Shown here in pieces: positions 21,190 through 31,088 of a stretch of DNA of 64,000 nucleotides. The stretch's first letter is position 1. Every line of letters begins with the position of its first letter. Origin of the DNA: Centrapalus pauciflorus (taxonomy: Eukaryota; Streptophyta; Magnoliopsida; Asterales; Asteraceae); the NCBI GenBank assembly GCA_020465985.1, contig JAANYP010004774.1, positions 62,001-126,000 on the forward strand. Direction: 5' to 3'. Below the pieces are notes generated by a model. That model worked only from the letters and a program-made list of their open reading frames with translations. It did no database searches and was not told the origin of the DNA. A program made the translations under genes and the position numbers.

Positions 21190-22499
21190 GGAGGTTCAAT
21201 TGAGAACTTTTATGCATCGAGGTACAAAAGAACACATATCATCCATTAGATCAAAAAATTGTATGGATTAGATTAATGGCAAAAGGGTAAATAGTTAGAC
21301 AATTTGATGCATCTTGTGCATTATAGAATAAAACAAAGAAGGACATTTTGGAAAATGTGCACACCTCATTAAATTTAATATTTCAACAAATAATCAAATA
21401 ATAAATGCTAAATAAATTTAACTGATACATTTCCAAATTTATCAAAAATTACACAAATTCAAAAAAAGATGATGGAGATCGATGCATTTCATCGTAATCG
21501 TGTTTATTTATGCATCGTGTTTAAAAAAGATGCATTTAACAAAAAAATTTCACAAATTCATTATGCATCGTGTTCAACTTGTTCATCATTCATCTATGCA
21601 TCGTGTTCGTCGTTCATATTTTTTCATTCATGTATGCATCGTGTTCAACTTGTTTATCATTCATCTATGCATCGTCATTATTCATCATCCATTTATGCAT
21701 CATCATTTTTCGTTGTTCATCGTTCATCATCCATCTATGCATCGTCATTGTTCATCATCCATCTATGCATCATCATTATTAATCGTTCATCATCCATCTA
21801 TGCATCGTGTTCTTCATAATCATCATCGGTTGCATCTCTTGTTCATGTTTATCACCATCGTTGTTCATCGTTAATCTTCGTCTTCAAATCATCATCACCA
21901 TCAAAATCATGAAGAACACGATTAGAGAGAAAATGAGAGGGGAGAGAGAGAGAGAGAGAAATGGGGAGGAAAATGAGGAATTAGTTACTATGAGATTTTA
22001 ATTCAAAATGTAACTCCTAAGTATTCTCTAATGATTTTTAAAAATAAATTAATTACCATATCTTTAGTTTTCCCTAAATGCCCTTTGTGCACCCTTGTTA
22101 GATTATCTTATGCACAAAAGTGCCTCGAGGTGCCCCGATGCACAAAAGTTCTCAATTGAACCTCAATATATATATATATATATATTAAAAATATCCGCGT
22201 AATACGCGGGTAATAAACTAGTTATATTCTAAATCGAAACCATCTGCAATCATCCATAAAAAGGATTTGAGATTTATGCATCAAAGTCACTACTTCCAAT
22301 TCACCATTAATTTTTATCCATTTCAAAGTTATGTATTCTTTCCGAAATCACAAGTAGTCTTAGCCTCTTAGGGTTCCTCCTTTGACGATCCTTGTCTAAT
22401 TCTGAAATCGTCTTTTTTAAAAGCATCGCTGGGACTGCTTTTGGTTAACGTATGCAACTGCCTACAAAATTGAAAGACGGACCGCTTTGATCCTTCCAT
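15751..22499 (-). CDS. Predicted 115-aa plant protein, three exons, transposon-filled introns
   Basis: Exon model on the minus strand: 22499-22387, 18358-18184, 15810-15751. Exon 1 starts ATGG and encodes a basic, hydroxylated N-terminus (MEGSKRSVFQFCRQLHTLTK) that could be a mitochondrial presequence. Exon 2 encodes SQERIEKKIKNAPPGQGTVR, MLTREEWEEFREVRPRTPF and ARPNARIRTGEPLHM. Exon 3 encodes EDVKDWSIDVLTNALTRAE and a stop. Donors (GATC-GTCAAA, ATG-GTGAAC) and acceptors (TTCAAG, TTGCAG) fit and phases agree. An alternative exon 2 start at 18372 (TTTTAG) would not keep phase with this exon 1. I recall the exon 2 to 3 junction sequence as conserved among plants but cannot name the protein. Intron 1 (about 4.0 kb) holds a Helitron, a PIF MITE and a hAT-like element; intron 2 (about 2.4 kb) holds a hAT element and an LTR fragment. 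Frames are intact, so it may be functional. Confidence 0.68.
16368..16636 (-). mobile_element. LTR fragment related to the 2113-3109 TRIM
   Basis: Read on the minus strand it begins TGTTGGAAATTGATGAC and contains AGAGTTGCAT, AAAAGATGCAACGGTTCGT, AAGAGGCA, AACCGAACCATTGTG and AGTATAAATAG in the same order as the TRIM LTRs, with a similar length (269 bp). No primer site or second copy is present, so it is probably a solo LTR of the same or a related family. No clear target duplication was found. Confidence 0.62.
16982..18178. mobile_element. Non-autonomous hAT element with 8-bp target duplication, at a splice junction
   Basis: Termini are CAGGGCCGTCTCG at the left and AAGTCGGCCCTG at the right, giving shared inverted ends CAGGGCCG. 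Both sides carry the 8-bp duplication TTCACCAT (16974-16981 and 18179-18186), the length typical of hAT transposons. On the minus strand this site is ATG-GTGAA, the last codon of exon 2 and the first five bases of intron 2 of the 115-aa gene. The right copy keeps that donor intact. The 1197-bp interior has no hAT transposase. Confidence 0.88.
18379..19189. other. Intronic sequence without recognised elements
   Basis: This is part of intron 1 of the minus-strand gene. It includes GATTGAACCTGGGACC at about 18630, which resembles an inverted tRNA B box, and a stretch at 18780-19140 with GGCTCCGG and GTGTGTGTGTG that looks like transposon leader sequence. No ends, duplications or frames could be fixed. 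Confidence 0.35.
19190..19673. mobile_element. hAT-like MITE of the TAGGGGTGT type
   Basis: Begins TAGGGGTGTTCATAAAAATC and ends TTTTGGACACCCCTA, so the ends are inverted repeats. Inner ATCCGAAT and GATTCGGAT blocks also pair. Flanking 8-mers ACAGATAG and GCCTATAG are only a degenerate match, so the insertion is old. Confidence 0.62.
19723..20038. mobile_element. Tourist-like (PIF/Harbinger) MITE
   Basis: The 316-bp element starts GGGGGCGTTTGGTTCGCGGA and ends TGTGAACCAAACGCCCCC, flanked by TTA at 19720-19722 and 20039-20041. A GGG-CGTTTGGTT terminus with a TTA duplication is diagnostic of Tourist-type MITEs. It contains no gene. Confidence 0.93.
20042..20811. other. AT-rich intronic stretch, Helitron-like 5' motif
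   Basis: ATCTATCTATACTATATATT at about 20125-20145 resembles the 5' ends of Helitrons elsewhere in the window, and ATATCTATGCCATTTT recurs at 49128, so an old Helitron fragment is likely. No 3' hairpin could be fixed. Nothing else is recognised. Confidence 0.4.
21053..21186. repeat. Two (TA)n tracts flanking the left end of the 21187 element
   Basis: TA runs occur at 21053-21106 and 21128-21186 with a short TTTTTGTTTAAAAAA spacer. The short poly-Tyr/Ile frame here is meaningless. Confidence 0.95.
21187..22164. mobile_element. (TA)n-embedded element A, GGTTC-type inverted ends
   Basis: The left end reads GGTTCAATTGAGAACTTTTA then TGCATCGAGG. The right end is the complement: CCCCGATGCACAAAAG then TTCTCAATTGAACCTC. 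The inverted ends are about 35 bp. Both sides abut TA repeats. The interior (about 21545-21800) is a minisatellite of TATGCATCGT, GTTCATCATTCATC units, followed by a GAGA-rich stretch. No transposase is present. Open frames in the minisatellite are repeats of His, Ser and Cys and are not genes. A DNA transposon with TA preference is inferred. Confidence 0.75.
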
Positions 22500-22635
22500 G
22501 GAAAGGAGTTTTCCTATTTACCGCCTAGCCCGCTACTCCGTCGCTGTAACTGCCGATGAGGAAACCACAAAAGGAGTCACAGAAACAGTTGCACAAAGAA
22601 AGAATCTTTGGTTTGAACTCGAGCCAAAAATTCTA

Positions 22636-23391
22636 GGAAGAATTTCATATATACCTTCCAAAATTTCAAAATATCATATATACCCAACCTAAAATTTTAA
22701 TGTCATATATATCCCTCCTAAACATCATAATATCATATATACCCAATTTTAATTATTAGTCTCACATATATCCCTCTTAAACATCATTAATATCATATAT
22801 ACCCAAATTCATTAATTTAATTATTATTTATAATATTTAAAACTCATAATTAATATTGTTTATTAATTAATGACCATTATACCCTTAATCATTTCTTATT
22901 TCAACTAAACTTCAAAATATCATATTTATCCAACTTAAATTAAAATATCATATCACTTTTAATAATTTTATATAATTTATTTTTGTAAGCTTTAATAAAT
23001 AAATTCTTCAAACTAAAACAAATTAACATTAAAAATAAAAATAAAAAATTGTATCGTGTTTTTCTCATTTATAATTAAATCGTATCGTCTTATTATATTT
23101 TCTTATTTGTTTTTTTTTTCAACAGTAATATATATACAATTAACTGATTACATATTATGTTCATTCTTTTCTTTTTCTTTTAGAATTTTATAGTTGTATC
23201 GCATTTTGTTTTGTTTTTTTTATTTAGTATAAATTTTTTGTTTTCTAATACATTAGTTTCAAATTTTTTTCAAGTTTGCATTCGTTTTATAGCTATTATT
23301 TATTTACTTTACTTTTTTTAATTTTTATATTTAATCTAGTATATGAATTATAACTTGTTGTCCGATGTAATTAGTTTGTGTTAACGATAAG

Positions 23392-23433
<42 letters not shown>

Positions 23434-24156
23434 CCTATATAATTATAGTTCATTTTTATAATAATCTGTTTAATAAAACTAGAAAATATTTTAATATTAA
23501 ATTTACCGGATGGAATTTGTATATTATTAGTTAATTAATTTTTTTATTATAAATAAATGCTTATTTTCGTTAGTAAAAAATTCAGTTTTTTTTAAAACAA
23601 GCCTTTACTATTAAAACATTTTCTAGATACTAATTATTAAACAAATTATTATAAAAACTAAACTTTAAATGTATAGGATTATATATATAATCTTGTAGTT
23701 AACACAAATTATACACAACTAATTAAATCGGATAACAAGTTATAACTTAGATTCTAGACTAAATATAAAAATTATAAAAAAAGTAAACTAAATAAACAAT
23801 AGTTATATACAAAAATAAATTATATAAAATTATTAAAAGGGATATGATATTTTAATTTAAGTTGGATAAATATGATATTTTGAAGTTTAGTTGAAAGAAG
23901 AAATGAGCAAGGGTGTATTGGTCATTAATTAATATGCAATATTAATTATGAGTTTTAAATTTTAAAAATAAATAAATTAATGAATTTGGGTATATATGAT
24001 ATTAATGATGTTTAAGAGGGATATATGTGATATTAATAATTAAAATTAGGTATAAATGATATTATGGTGTTTAGGAGGGATATATATGTTATTAAAATTT
24101 TAGGTTGGGTATATATGATATTATGAAGTTTTGGAGGGGTATATATGAAATTCTCC
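22636..24156. repeat. 1.5-kb imperfect palindrome, foldback or long-TIR element
   Basis: The left end GAATTTCATATATACC pairs with GGTATATATGAAATTC at the right. Arms continue inward with repeated ATATCATATATACCCA, CATATATCCCTC and their complements, through TTAATGACCATTATACCC with GGGTGTATTGGTCATTAA, to a centre near 23500 with a (TA)n run. The right arm is about 575 bp; the left has about 270 bp extra. It starts 137 bp upstream of the ATG of the minus-strand gene at 22499. Mutator-like foldback origin is possible but no target duplication was confirmed. Confidence 0.85.
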
Positions 24157-24246
24157 CAAAATTTTATAAGTTCGGCTCGGCTCGCCTATTATAAATATTA
24201 ATTTTTAATTAATTTATTATATAACTTAAGTATATATTACATACTA

Positions 24247-24673
24247 GGGTTGGGTTCCGGTAAGAACCCTTGTTACCGTAAGAACGTGAGAACGACTCCA
24301 AAATGCACAAATTTGTACATCAAATGCACAAATTTTAAAATTAAAAGTTTTACTTAAAATCATGATTAGTCTTAAATATTAATAAATATCATAATTTAAC
24401 ACTAAAATTACATTCAAAACTTACATTCATTAAAATTAAACTAAATGCACAAATTTGAATATCAAATGCACAAATTTTCTTAAATGCACAATTCGTACAT
24501 AAAATGGATAAATTATAGTATGAGATGCGTAAATTTTTACATGAAATGCATAAATATATCGAAAACATTTAGTTTTAGTACCAAATGCACAATTTTATAC
24601 AGTGGATGCACAATTTTTAGAGTGGTTCTCACGTTCTCACGGTAATGAGGGGTTCTCATGTGAACCCAATCCT
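24247..24673. mobile_element. GGTTC-type element F
   Basis: Left end GGGTTCCGGTAAGAACCC and AAGAACGTGAGAACGACTC. Right end, complementary, GTGGTTCTCACGTTCTCAC, then TGAGGGGTTCTCATG, TGAACCCAATCC. The inverted ends extend about 55 bp. The interior repeats AAATGCACAAATTT-like units. The ends match the element at 57873-58226. Confidence 0.72.
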
Positions 24674-24772
24674 TACATACAATATATATTTACTAGTCTA
24701 TATACCCATATATAACTTAAGTATTTAACATGGGTTTAATTAAAGTAAAACTTGTAATTGATTTATATATAT

Positions 24773-27099
24773 AATGAGAACCTAAGAATCCATTAAAGCT
24801 CTCTTGTATCAAAAAGATCTATGACTGAAAATAAGCAAATGACATTATTGAAATTATTTAGACTTTTGATAGTGAAAAATCTTGAAAAGATGTGCAAATG
24901 GTAATTTAGGAATAAAAAATCTATCTTTTTTCACTTTCTCTAACTTTTTTTTTCCATTTTTTTCATTTTCTCTCTTTTTCATGAGAATTCATTTTTTTAA
25001 TTGTAGAAAAACATTTTTTTCTTGTATAGAAAGTTATTTTACTGCTAAAAATTTAACATATTCTACATTGAATATTATTTAATATATGTAGAATGTTATG
25101 TAATCATATATCCCTCTGTCCCAAAATAATTGTCCACATTTGACATTTGAAGTCATTCTTTCTCAACTTTGACATTAAATATTTTTCTTTGTGTTATATA
25201 ATATGTGATGCAAAATATATGAAAGGATTTGGTTTTAAAGTAATTTCATTTGGTATAATTATCATCAAGTATCATATAACACAAACTAATATATTTGAGG
25301 TCAAAGTTGAAAAAGAAAGACTTCAAAAGTCAAATGTGGACAATTATTTTGGGACGGATGGAGTATATTTTTATGTAGATTTATATCACTATTCATAATC
25401 TGTGTAGAATGTTATGTGTCATATACATTTCATATATTCTATCATATATTCTATAAAAAAAATTAATTTCTACAACAATAACAATATTCAACATAAAATG
25501 TAATGTATTCTATATAGATACAACAGTAACAAATTTAATGTTATAACAATAACAGTATTGTAGATGGATACAAAATAGTTACAATCAGTTATGTATAGAA
25601 TACTATTTATTCTATATAAAATATCGTATATTATATATCAAAATACAAACCAAATCAACATTGAATACATAAAGGCGTAGAACCATCAAATACAAAACGG
25701 TTAGGCCGACGAACAGATAAATGTAATCTATGTAGAATATCATGTATTCAAAATAGAGTATGACGTATTCTATGTAGAGTAACGGTAATCTACATAGAAT
25801 ATCGCAGACAAACTAAAACAGAAAAAAGAAGATTTTTATTTAAACATTTTATCAAACACTTGGTACGCAACTTATACAAAATACAGTTTTAAACAAAAGA
25901 AATTCAAATCTTGTGAATCATATACAAAAATCTTTATAACAAAAAACACACATCTAAGTGAAACAAAAAAAAGATTTCATTTATACATTTTATGAAACAC
26001 TTGGTATGCAAGTTATACAAAATACATCAATACACAGTTTTAAACAAAAACCATTCAAATCTTGTAAATCATATGCAAAAACTTTTTTGACAAAAAAACA
26101 TAAACTAGTATATTCATTTTAGATTTAAAATCTTACAAAGGATCTTCATTTCTTGAGCATGAGACTTCCAAATCGTCATTTCTTGACAGTTGGATTTCCA
26201 AATCATGAGAGATAAAAAAGAGGAAAGAAAGAAAGCGTAGTGACAATGGTTGGTGGTAGTGGTGGTGGCAACGGCGGTTGGTGGCAGCGGCGGCGGTGAT
26301 GGTTCCAGATCTCGAGAGGGAGGGAGAGAAGAAGGATGAAAATTTTTAAGTTTGGAAATAATGCGAGAGTGAGAGAGGGGAGGGAGTGACTGGAAAATGA
26401 ATCTGTCATATTTTATGTATAGTATCGACGAACATATTATATGTACAATCTACGTAGAATGTCATGCAATCTACGTAGAATGGCATGCAATCTACGTAGA
26501 ATGTCGTGTAGAATGTCAAGTATCATATATTCTACGTAGATTGAATGATAAAATATACCAAAAACACATTGACAAAAAAAATAAGATTTCATTTAGACAT
26601 TTTATCAAACACTTGGTATGCAACTGATATAAAATATACCAAAAACACAATGAATAATAATGTTAATCTACATAAAAAGATACAGAAATGTATAATAAAC
26701 ATAAAAGTATATGAAATATATAAAAAACATAACATTCTACATAGATTATGATTAGTAATGTTAATCTACATAAAAAGATATATATAATTATATAACATTC
26801 TATATAGACACATAATATTGTATATAGAATACATTAAGTTTTTAGCAATTAAATATTTTTCTATATAGAAAAATATTATTTTTTTTTATAAAAAACGTTT
26901 TTTAATATTAAAATCAATTCTCATAAAAGAAAGAGAAAATGAAAATGAAAAAAAAAGTAAGAGGGAGAAAGTGAAAAAGAAAATGCATACAATAAAAAGG
27001 TGGAGAGAGAAAGATAATATTTTTTTTTCCAAAAATACCTTTTTGATCCAAGGGCTCTAAAAGGTTCTCAGGTTCTCACAATCTTTGAGGTTCTTAAAG

Positions 27100-27103
<4 letters not shown>
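24773..27103. mobile_element. GGTTC-type element H, about 2.3 kb, with nested Stowaway
   Basis: Left end ATGAGAACCTAAGAATCC, AAGCTCTCTTGTATC. Right end, complementary, GATCCAAGGGCTCT, AAAAGGTTCTCAGG, TTCTCACAATC. Both arms then have TTTTTTCC and GGAAAAAA-like tracts and GAGAGAAAG blocks. The interior repeats (T)CTACGTAGAAT(G) and CTATATAGAA palindromic units (25080-26880) and two related blocks near 25800-26100. Not coding: frames at 26203-26409 and 26397-26751 are low-complexity. Confidence 0.6.
25111..25363. mobile_element. Stowaway MITE (Tc1/Mariner type), TA target duplication
   Basis: Ends TCCCTCTGTCCCAAAATAAT and, complementary, ATTATTTTGGGACGGATGGAG, with TA on both sides (25109-25110, 25364-25365). 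The CTCCCTCCGTCCC-like terminus is diagnostic of Stowaway. It is 253 bp long and the outer 37 bp pair almost fully. The plus-strand frame through it is chance. Confidence 0.93.

Positions 27104-27193
<90 letters not shown>
27104..27193. repeat. (TA)n microsatellite between elements H and B
   Basis: About 45 TA units join the right end of element H to the left end of element B. Confidence 0.95.
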
Positions 27194-27196
<3 letters not shown>

Positions 27197-28520
27197 AGGT
27201 TCTATGGGGCACCATATGATCATTGGTGCATCCGCGATGCACATAATTGTTATGCATAGGGGTATTTTGGGAAAAATAATATATCTAATCAAATAAAATT
27301 TAATTTTACATTAATTGAATATTCCATCAAATAACCAAACAATAAATGCTAAATTAAATTAATTGATACACTTTCAAAATTACAAAATCTAAACAAATTT
27401 ATAAAAGATGATTTGATGTGGATGCATCTAATGTTAATCTTTCAATTCGTGATGCATCTTGGATGATTTCATCCTCATCTTCGGTCATATTCATCATCTT
27501 CTTCGTCTCACCATCATGCATCATCACAATAGTGATGCAAATTCATCAAATTTATCTTTAACATGATGCATCTTCATCGGATTCATCAAAAATCATGATG
27601 CACCTTCATCGAAATTCATCTAAAAACACGATTCATCTTTGGCCATATTTGATGTCAATGCATCTAATGTTCATCCTTCAATTCGTGATGCATCTCGAAT
27701 CTTCATTCTCATTTTCGGCCATATTCATCATCTTCTTCGTCTCACCATCATGCATCATCAAAATGTGATGCATCTTCATCGAATTCATATTCAAAACATG
27801 ATGCATCGGATTCGTCTTCCGTAAATATCGGATAAACACCATGCATCATCATCTTTCTTTGGTCATAAATTTATTGTAATCTTCGTTCAACATCATGCGT
27901 CATGTTCGTTATCAACGTGTTCATCATCATGGTCAGATGCATCGTGTTCATCTTCAACATATTCATCTTCATCTCAATGGGTTTATGTTGGATTCATCAT
28001 TCATATCTAATTCATCTTCGTTCAACAAATTCACGATGGTGGTTGTGGTTGTCGTGGCGGTAATTGTGCATTGTCGTGGTGGTGGTGATGGATTGCCAAT
28101 GTCATGAGGTTGTGGTGGTGGTTTCTCGGGGTGATGGTAATGGTGGTAAGTTGCCACAATGGTGATGATGGTGGTGGAGGTGGGTTGCCACAAGAGGGGT
28201 GGTGGTGATGCGATGGTGGTGGTGGTTGTGCGGCCATTGATGGAGAGGGGGAGAGAGATGGAGAAATGGGTGGCCATTGATGGTGAGGGGGAGAGAGAGA
28301 AAGAGAGAGGTGAGGGAGGGAATTAAAGGTGGAATAAATTGGAAATATAATTAATTTTTAGATTTAACTTCCTAATATAGTTTTATTCTATTTTTAATAA
28401 TTAATTAATTTTAATACAATAAGTATTCCAATAATGCCCCTAGTGTACCCTTAGTAATTTATTATGCATTTTTGGTTCTTAGTGGTTCCCAATGCATTGT
28501 GGTGCCCCATAGAACCTCAA

Positions 28521-28521
<1 letters not shown>
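27194..28521. mobile_element. (TA)n-embedded element B, GGTTC-type inverted ends
   Basis: Left end CAGGTTCTATGGGGCACCA; right end, complementary, GGTGCCCCATAGAACCTC. TA tracts touch both sides. The interior has many GATGCATC units with CATCATC and TTCATC repeats (27420-27960), then a strand-biased GGTGGTGGT block (28030-28250), then GAGAGAGAG. The left half is the reverse complement of the element at 56936-57750. There is no transposase; frames in the GGT/CCA block are low-complexity. Confidence 0.78.

Positions 28522-28612
<91 letters not shown>
28522..28612. repeat. (TA)n microsatellite between elements B and C
   Basis: About 45 TA units, bounded directly by the two element ends. Confidence 0.95.
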
Positions 28613-28615
<3 letters not shown>

Positions 28616-29338
28616 GGGATCAATGGGGTACCATGTTAGATTAGGGAACCGGAGTCTATCCATATTTGGTTATAAGTTTAAAAGGGTAATATAGTCAATT
28701 AGGTTTCTCTTAAATAATAGATGACAACTAATAAATTAATAGATCCCTTAACTATTGGGATTTACTTCCATAACATATTTATAATAAATTTCAAAATGGG
28801 TTTTAATGAACATGTTCAATTGGATTCGACAATGGGTTTTAGTGAACATGTTCAATTGGCTCCGACAATTGGTTTTAATGAACATTTTCAATTGGATTCA
28901 ACAATGAGTTTTAGTGAACATATTAAACCGGATGTGTCAAATAAAAGTATTTATTATTATTTTTCAAACCGTTCGTGAAGATTCAATTTCATTCACACGT
29001 TATTGAACTTGTGCAATCGGGGTTTATTGTGTTTTTAGTCGTTGTTAACCATTTTGGTGATAAACCAATATTGACGGTATTGAACATGTTAAATGGTGGT
29101 TTATGGAGTGTCATCGTTGCACATATTCAGTATGTGTGTAACGAATGATATTAACTGAAATAAAGATTTTCATGGGATACACAGAATCTTTGATTCTAAT
29201 TTAAACTTTTTAATATCATTTTTACCACCAACATTAATTAATGTGGTAAAGAACTTTAAGCAAAATTTATATTATATTTTATTGATTTTAATGATAAATG
29301 TTTGACTATAAATGGTTCCCTGGTACCTCATTGATCTT
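28613..29338. mobile_element. (TA)n-embedded element C
   Basis: Left end GGGATCAATGGGGTACCATG, then GGGAACCGG. Right end, complementary, GGTTCCCTGGTACCTCATTG and ATC. TA repeats lie on both sides. The interior holds the 36-bp minisatellite at 28797-28932 and no gene. It shares the layout of elements A, B and D but its terminal sequence is distinct. Confidence 0.7.
28797..28932. repeat. 36-bp minisatellite, nearly four copies
   Basis: Units of GGGTTTTAATGAACATGTTC followed by AATTGGATTCGACAAT repeat with a 36-bp period (a multiple of three, so one frame stays open, 28721-28978). Copies differ at several positions. It is within element C; I do not treat the frame as a gene. Confidence 0.85.
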
Positions 29339-29355
29339 TAATATATATATATATA

Positions 29356-29578
29356 GGGGTGAGTTCAATGGAAAACCTATATGCATCGGAAAACCCGGGA
29401 ACCACTTTATAGTCATTGGATCAGGTGATGCATCACGCAGGAAGTCGATGCATCACGCAGAAATTTGGTGCATCACACAGGAATTTGGTGCATCACGCGG
29501 AAATTGTGATGCATTTGTGGTGGTGCATGGAAGTTTTCCAAAGTTTTCCGATGCATGTTGGTTTTCCATTGAACCTCC
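29356..29578. mobile_element. (TA)n-embedded MITE D, 223 bp
   Basis: Left end GAGTTCAATGGAAAACCTA, TGCATCGGAAAAC; right end, complementary, GTTTTCCGATGCATG, TTGGTTTTCCATTGAACCTC. Inverted ends are about 36 bp. The interior repeats GATGCATCACGCAGGAA units four times. TA-rich sequence is on both sides. Confidence 0.8.
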
Positions 29579-29595
29579 ATCTATATATAGATTTA

Positions 29596-29964
29596 GGTTT
29601 AAGTGAGTATCACCCATTATGCAGCGCACCAGAAGGTATCACCCTTAAAAGTAATTTTTCTGAAATTTTTTCCATGAACATGTTTTAATTAACATTACAC
29701 ATATCAAATGTAAATTTCACGCAAATCCGAACACTCTAAGTGCATGAAAACACGCATCACATAAATGCACGTTCACATACATTCAAAATTATATAAGTGT
29801 GTTCACATCATTTTTTAGGAGCTAGGAGATGTGAATGTATGTGAAATTTACATATGATATTCGTATTGTTAATTAAAACATGTTTATGAAAAAAAATTTA
29901 AAAAAGTTTATTTAAAGGTAGTACCTTCTGGTGCGCTGCATAACGTGTGATACTCTCCCGAACC
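29596..29964. mobile_element. Foldback MITE family M, copy 1 (complete)
   Basis: Left GAGTATCACCCATTATGCAG, CGCACCAGAAGGTA; right, complementary, TACCTTCTGGTGCG, CTGCATAACGTGTGATACTC. The inner blocks CATGTTTTAATTAAC and GTTAATTAAAACATG also pair, so nearly the whole 369 bp forms one hairpin. Two other copies are at 30786-31088 and, split by a CACTA element, 34781-41317. Confidence 0.87.

Positions 29965-29969
<5 letters not shown>

Positions 29970-30028
<59 letters not shown>
29970..30028. repeat. (TA)n microsatellite
   Basis: About 29 TA units between MITE copy 1 and a minus-strand Helitron end. Confidence 0.95.
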
Positions 30029-30029
<1 letters not shown>

Positions 30030-30566
30030 TAGTTTAAGAACCCACGTTGATACGTGAATAATTTTTAGTAAATAATTGTTTTCATTAAATATATGTAAAC
30101 TTATAATTAAAACGATAAAATATTAATTAAAAATATAATTAATTGTCATAGATACTATAAATATTATATTACGTTTACTTTTTAAATATTTAATATTTTT
30201 TATAATCTTTATGATTTACGTTCTTCATTAATATTATACTTTTTCTATATCATTTTATCAAAATTGTATTATGTATACTTTTTAAAATATATAATATTGT
30301 TTATATAATCTTTATGATTTATGTTCTTCATTAACATTATTTTTTTCTTTTCAAATGTAATACTATTTATTTAAATATTTTATGTCAAATAGTCGATAGA
30401 GTTAATTATTTATTAATATTTAAAAATATTAAAAATAATGAATTGTATTTATCTTTTATTTTATTTTATTATCTTATAAATAATAATATGTATTTATTTT
30501 TTTAAATTAAATGTGGTGATGACATGTAACAATTAGTGTTCTTTTTTATTATATATATATATATAT
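30029..30566 (-). mobile_element. Helitron, minus strand
   Basis: At 30029 the plus strand reads CTAGTTTAAGAACCCACG, TTGATACGTG, which on the minus strand is a CACGTATCAACGTG-type hairpin followed by a CTAG end next to T. The far end near 30500-30566 (GATGACATGTAACAATTAG, then TTTTTTATTATATA) resembles Helitron 5' ends elsewhere, but the exact TC start is blurred by TA repeats. No gene inside. Confidence 0.6.
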
Positions 30567-30785
30567 CCCATCCTGTTGGGATGCCTAATCGGGGGTATAT
30601 TTATAAAAATAAAATAATATAATATAATATAAAATAAAAAGAAAAAAAAGAAAAAAAAACTCAAAGTGAGTGTAAAGATTCCACCAGTCCACCACTAGCT
30701 CACTGGGGGTATACACATATTGCATAACATGCAATTGTGATCCCTTTCCACTAAGAAGATACGGTGGTCATCGGATTTGTATGTA
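30567..30785. other. Short unassigned stretch
   Basis: Contains CCCATCCTGTTGGGATG (imperfect palindrome) and a poly-purine run at 30635-30660. Nothing else recognised. Confidence 0.4.
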
Positions 30786-31088
30786 CTTAAAAATGATTTT
30801 TTTTTTTTTAAAAAAATATGTTTTAATTAATATTACAAATGTGATAATTTCACACATTTTAAGTGTATGAAAACATGCTCAGATTAATGTACGTTTACAT
30901 ATATGCAAATTTATGTAAGTATGTATTCATATCATTTTCAAAAAGTTAGGAGTTATAAATGTATATGAAATTTGATATCATATTTACAACGTTAACTAAA
31001 ACATAATAATGAAAAAAAATTAAGAAAGTTTTATTAAAGGTGTACCTTCTTGTGCATGACATAATGAGTGGTACTCTTTCGAATCATA
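30786..31088. mobile_element. Foldback MITE family M, copy 2 (left end lost)
   Basis: TATGTTTTAATTAATATTAC, AAAACATGCTCAGATTAATG and GTGTACCTTCTTGTGCATG, ATAATGAGTGGTACTC follow the order of copy 1, with more substitutions. The left inverted end is missing, so this is an older or truncated copy. Confidence 0.65.

Larger units (their letters stand above)
20812..22221 (+). mobile_element. Non-autonomous Helitron, with a nested (TA)n-linked element
   Basis: Starts TCTATAATAAATACTAATAA and ends with the hairpin CCGCGTAATACGCGG, then TAATAAACTAG, inserted between A (20811) and T (22222). TC at the 5' end, a hairpin about 10 bases before a CTAG end, and A/T insertion without duplication are the Helitron signature. 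Its first 200 bp (AAAGAGTAACTTTAC, ACACGTGTCATCAC) match the elements at 50696 and 53107. No Rep/helicase gene is present. An insertion at 21187-22164 within its (TA)n tract accounts for most of its extra length. Confidence 0.82.

Noticed and set aside
25147..25398. 83-aa plus-strand frame
   Set aside because: It reads through a Stowaway MITE.
27969..28277. His/Pro/Thr-rich minus-strand frames
   Set aside because: Low-complexity GGT/CCA block inside element B; no conserved domain.
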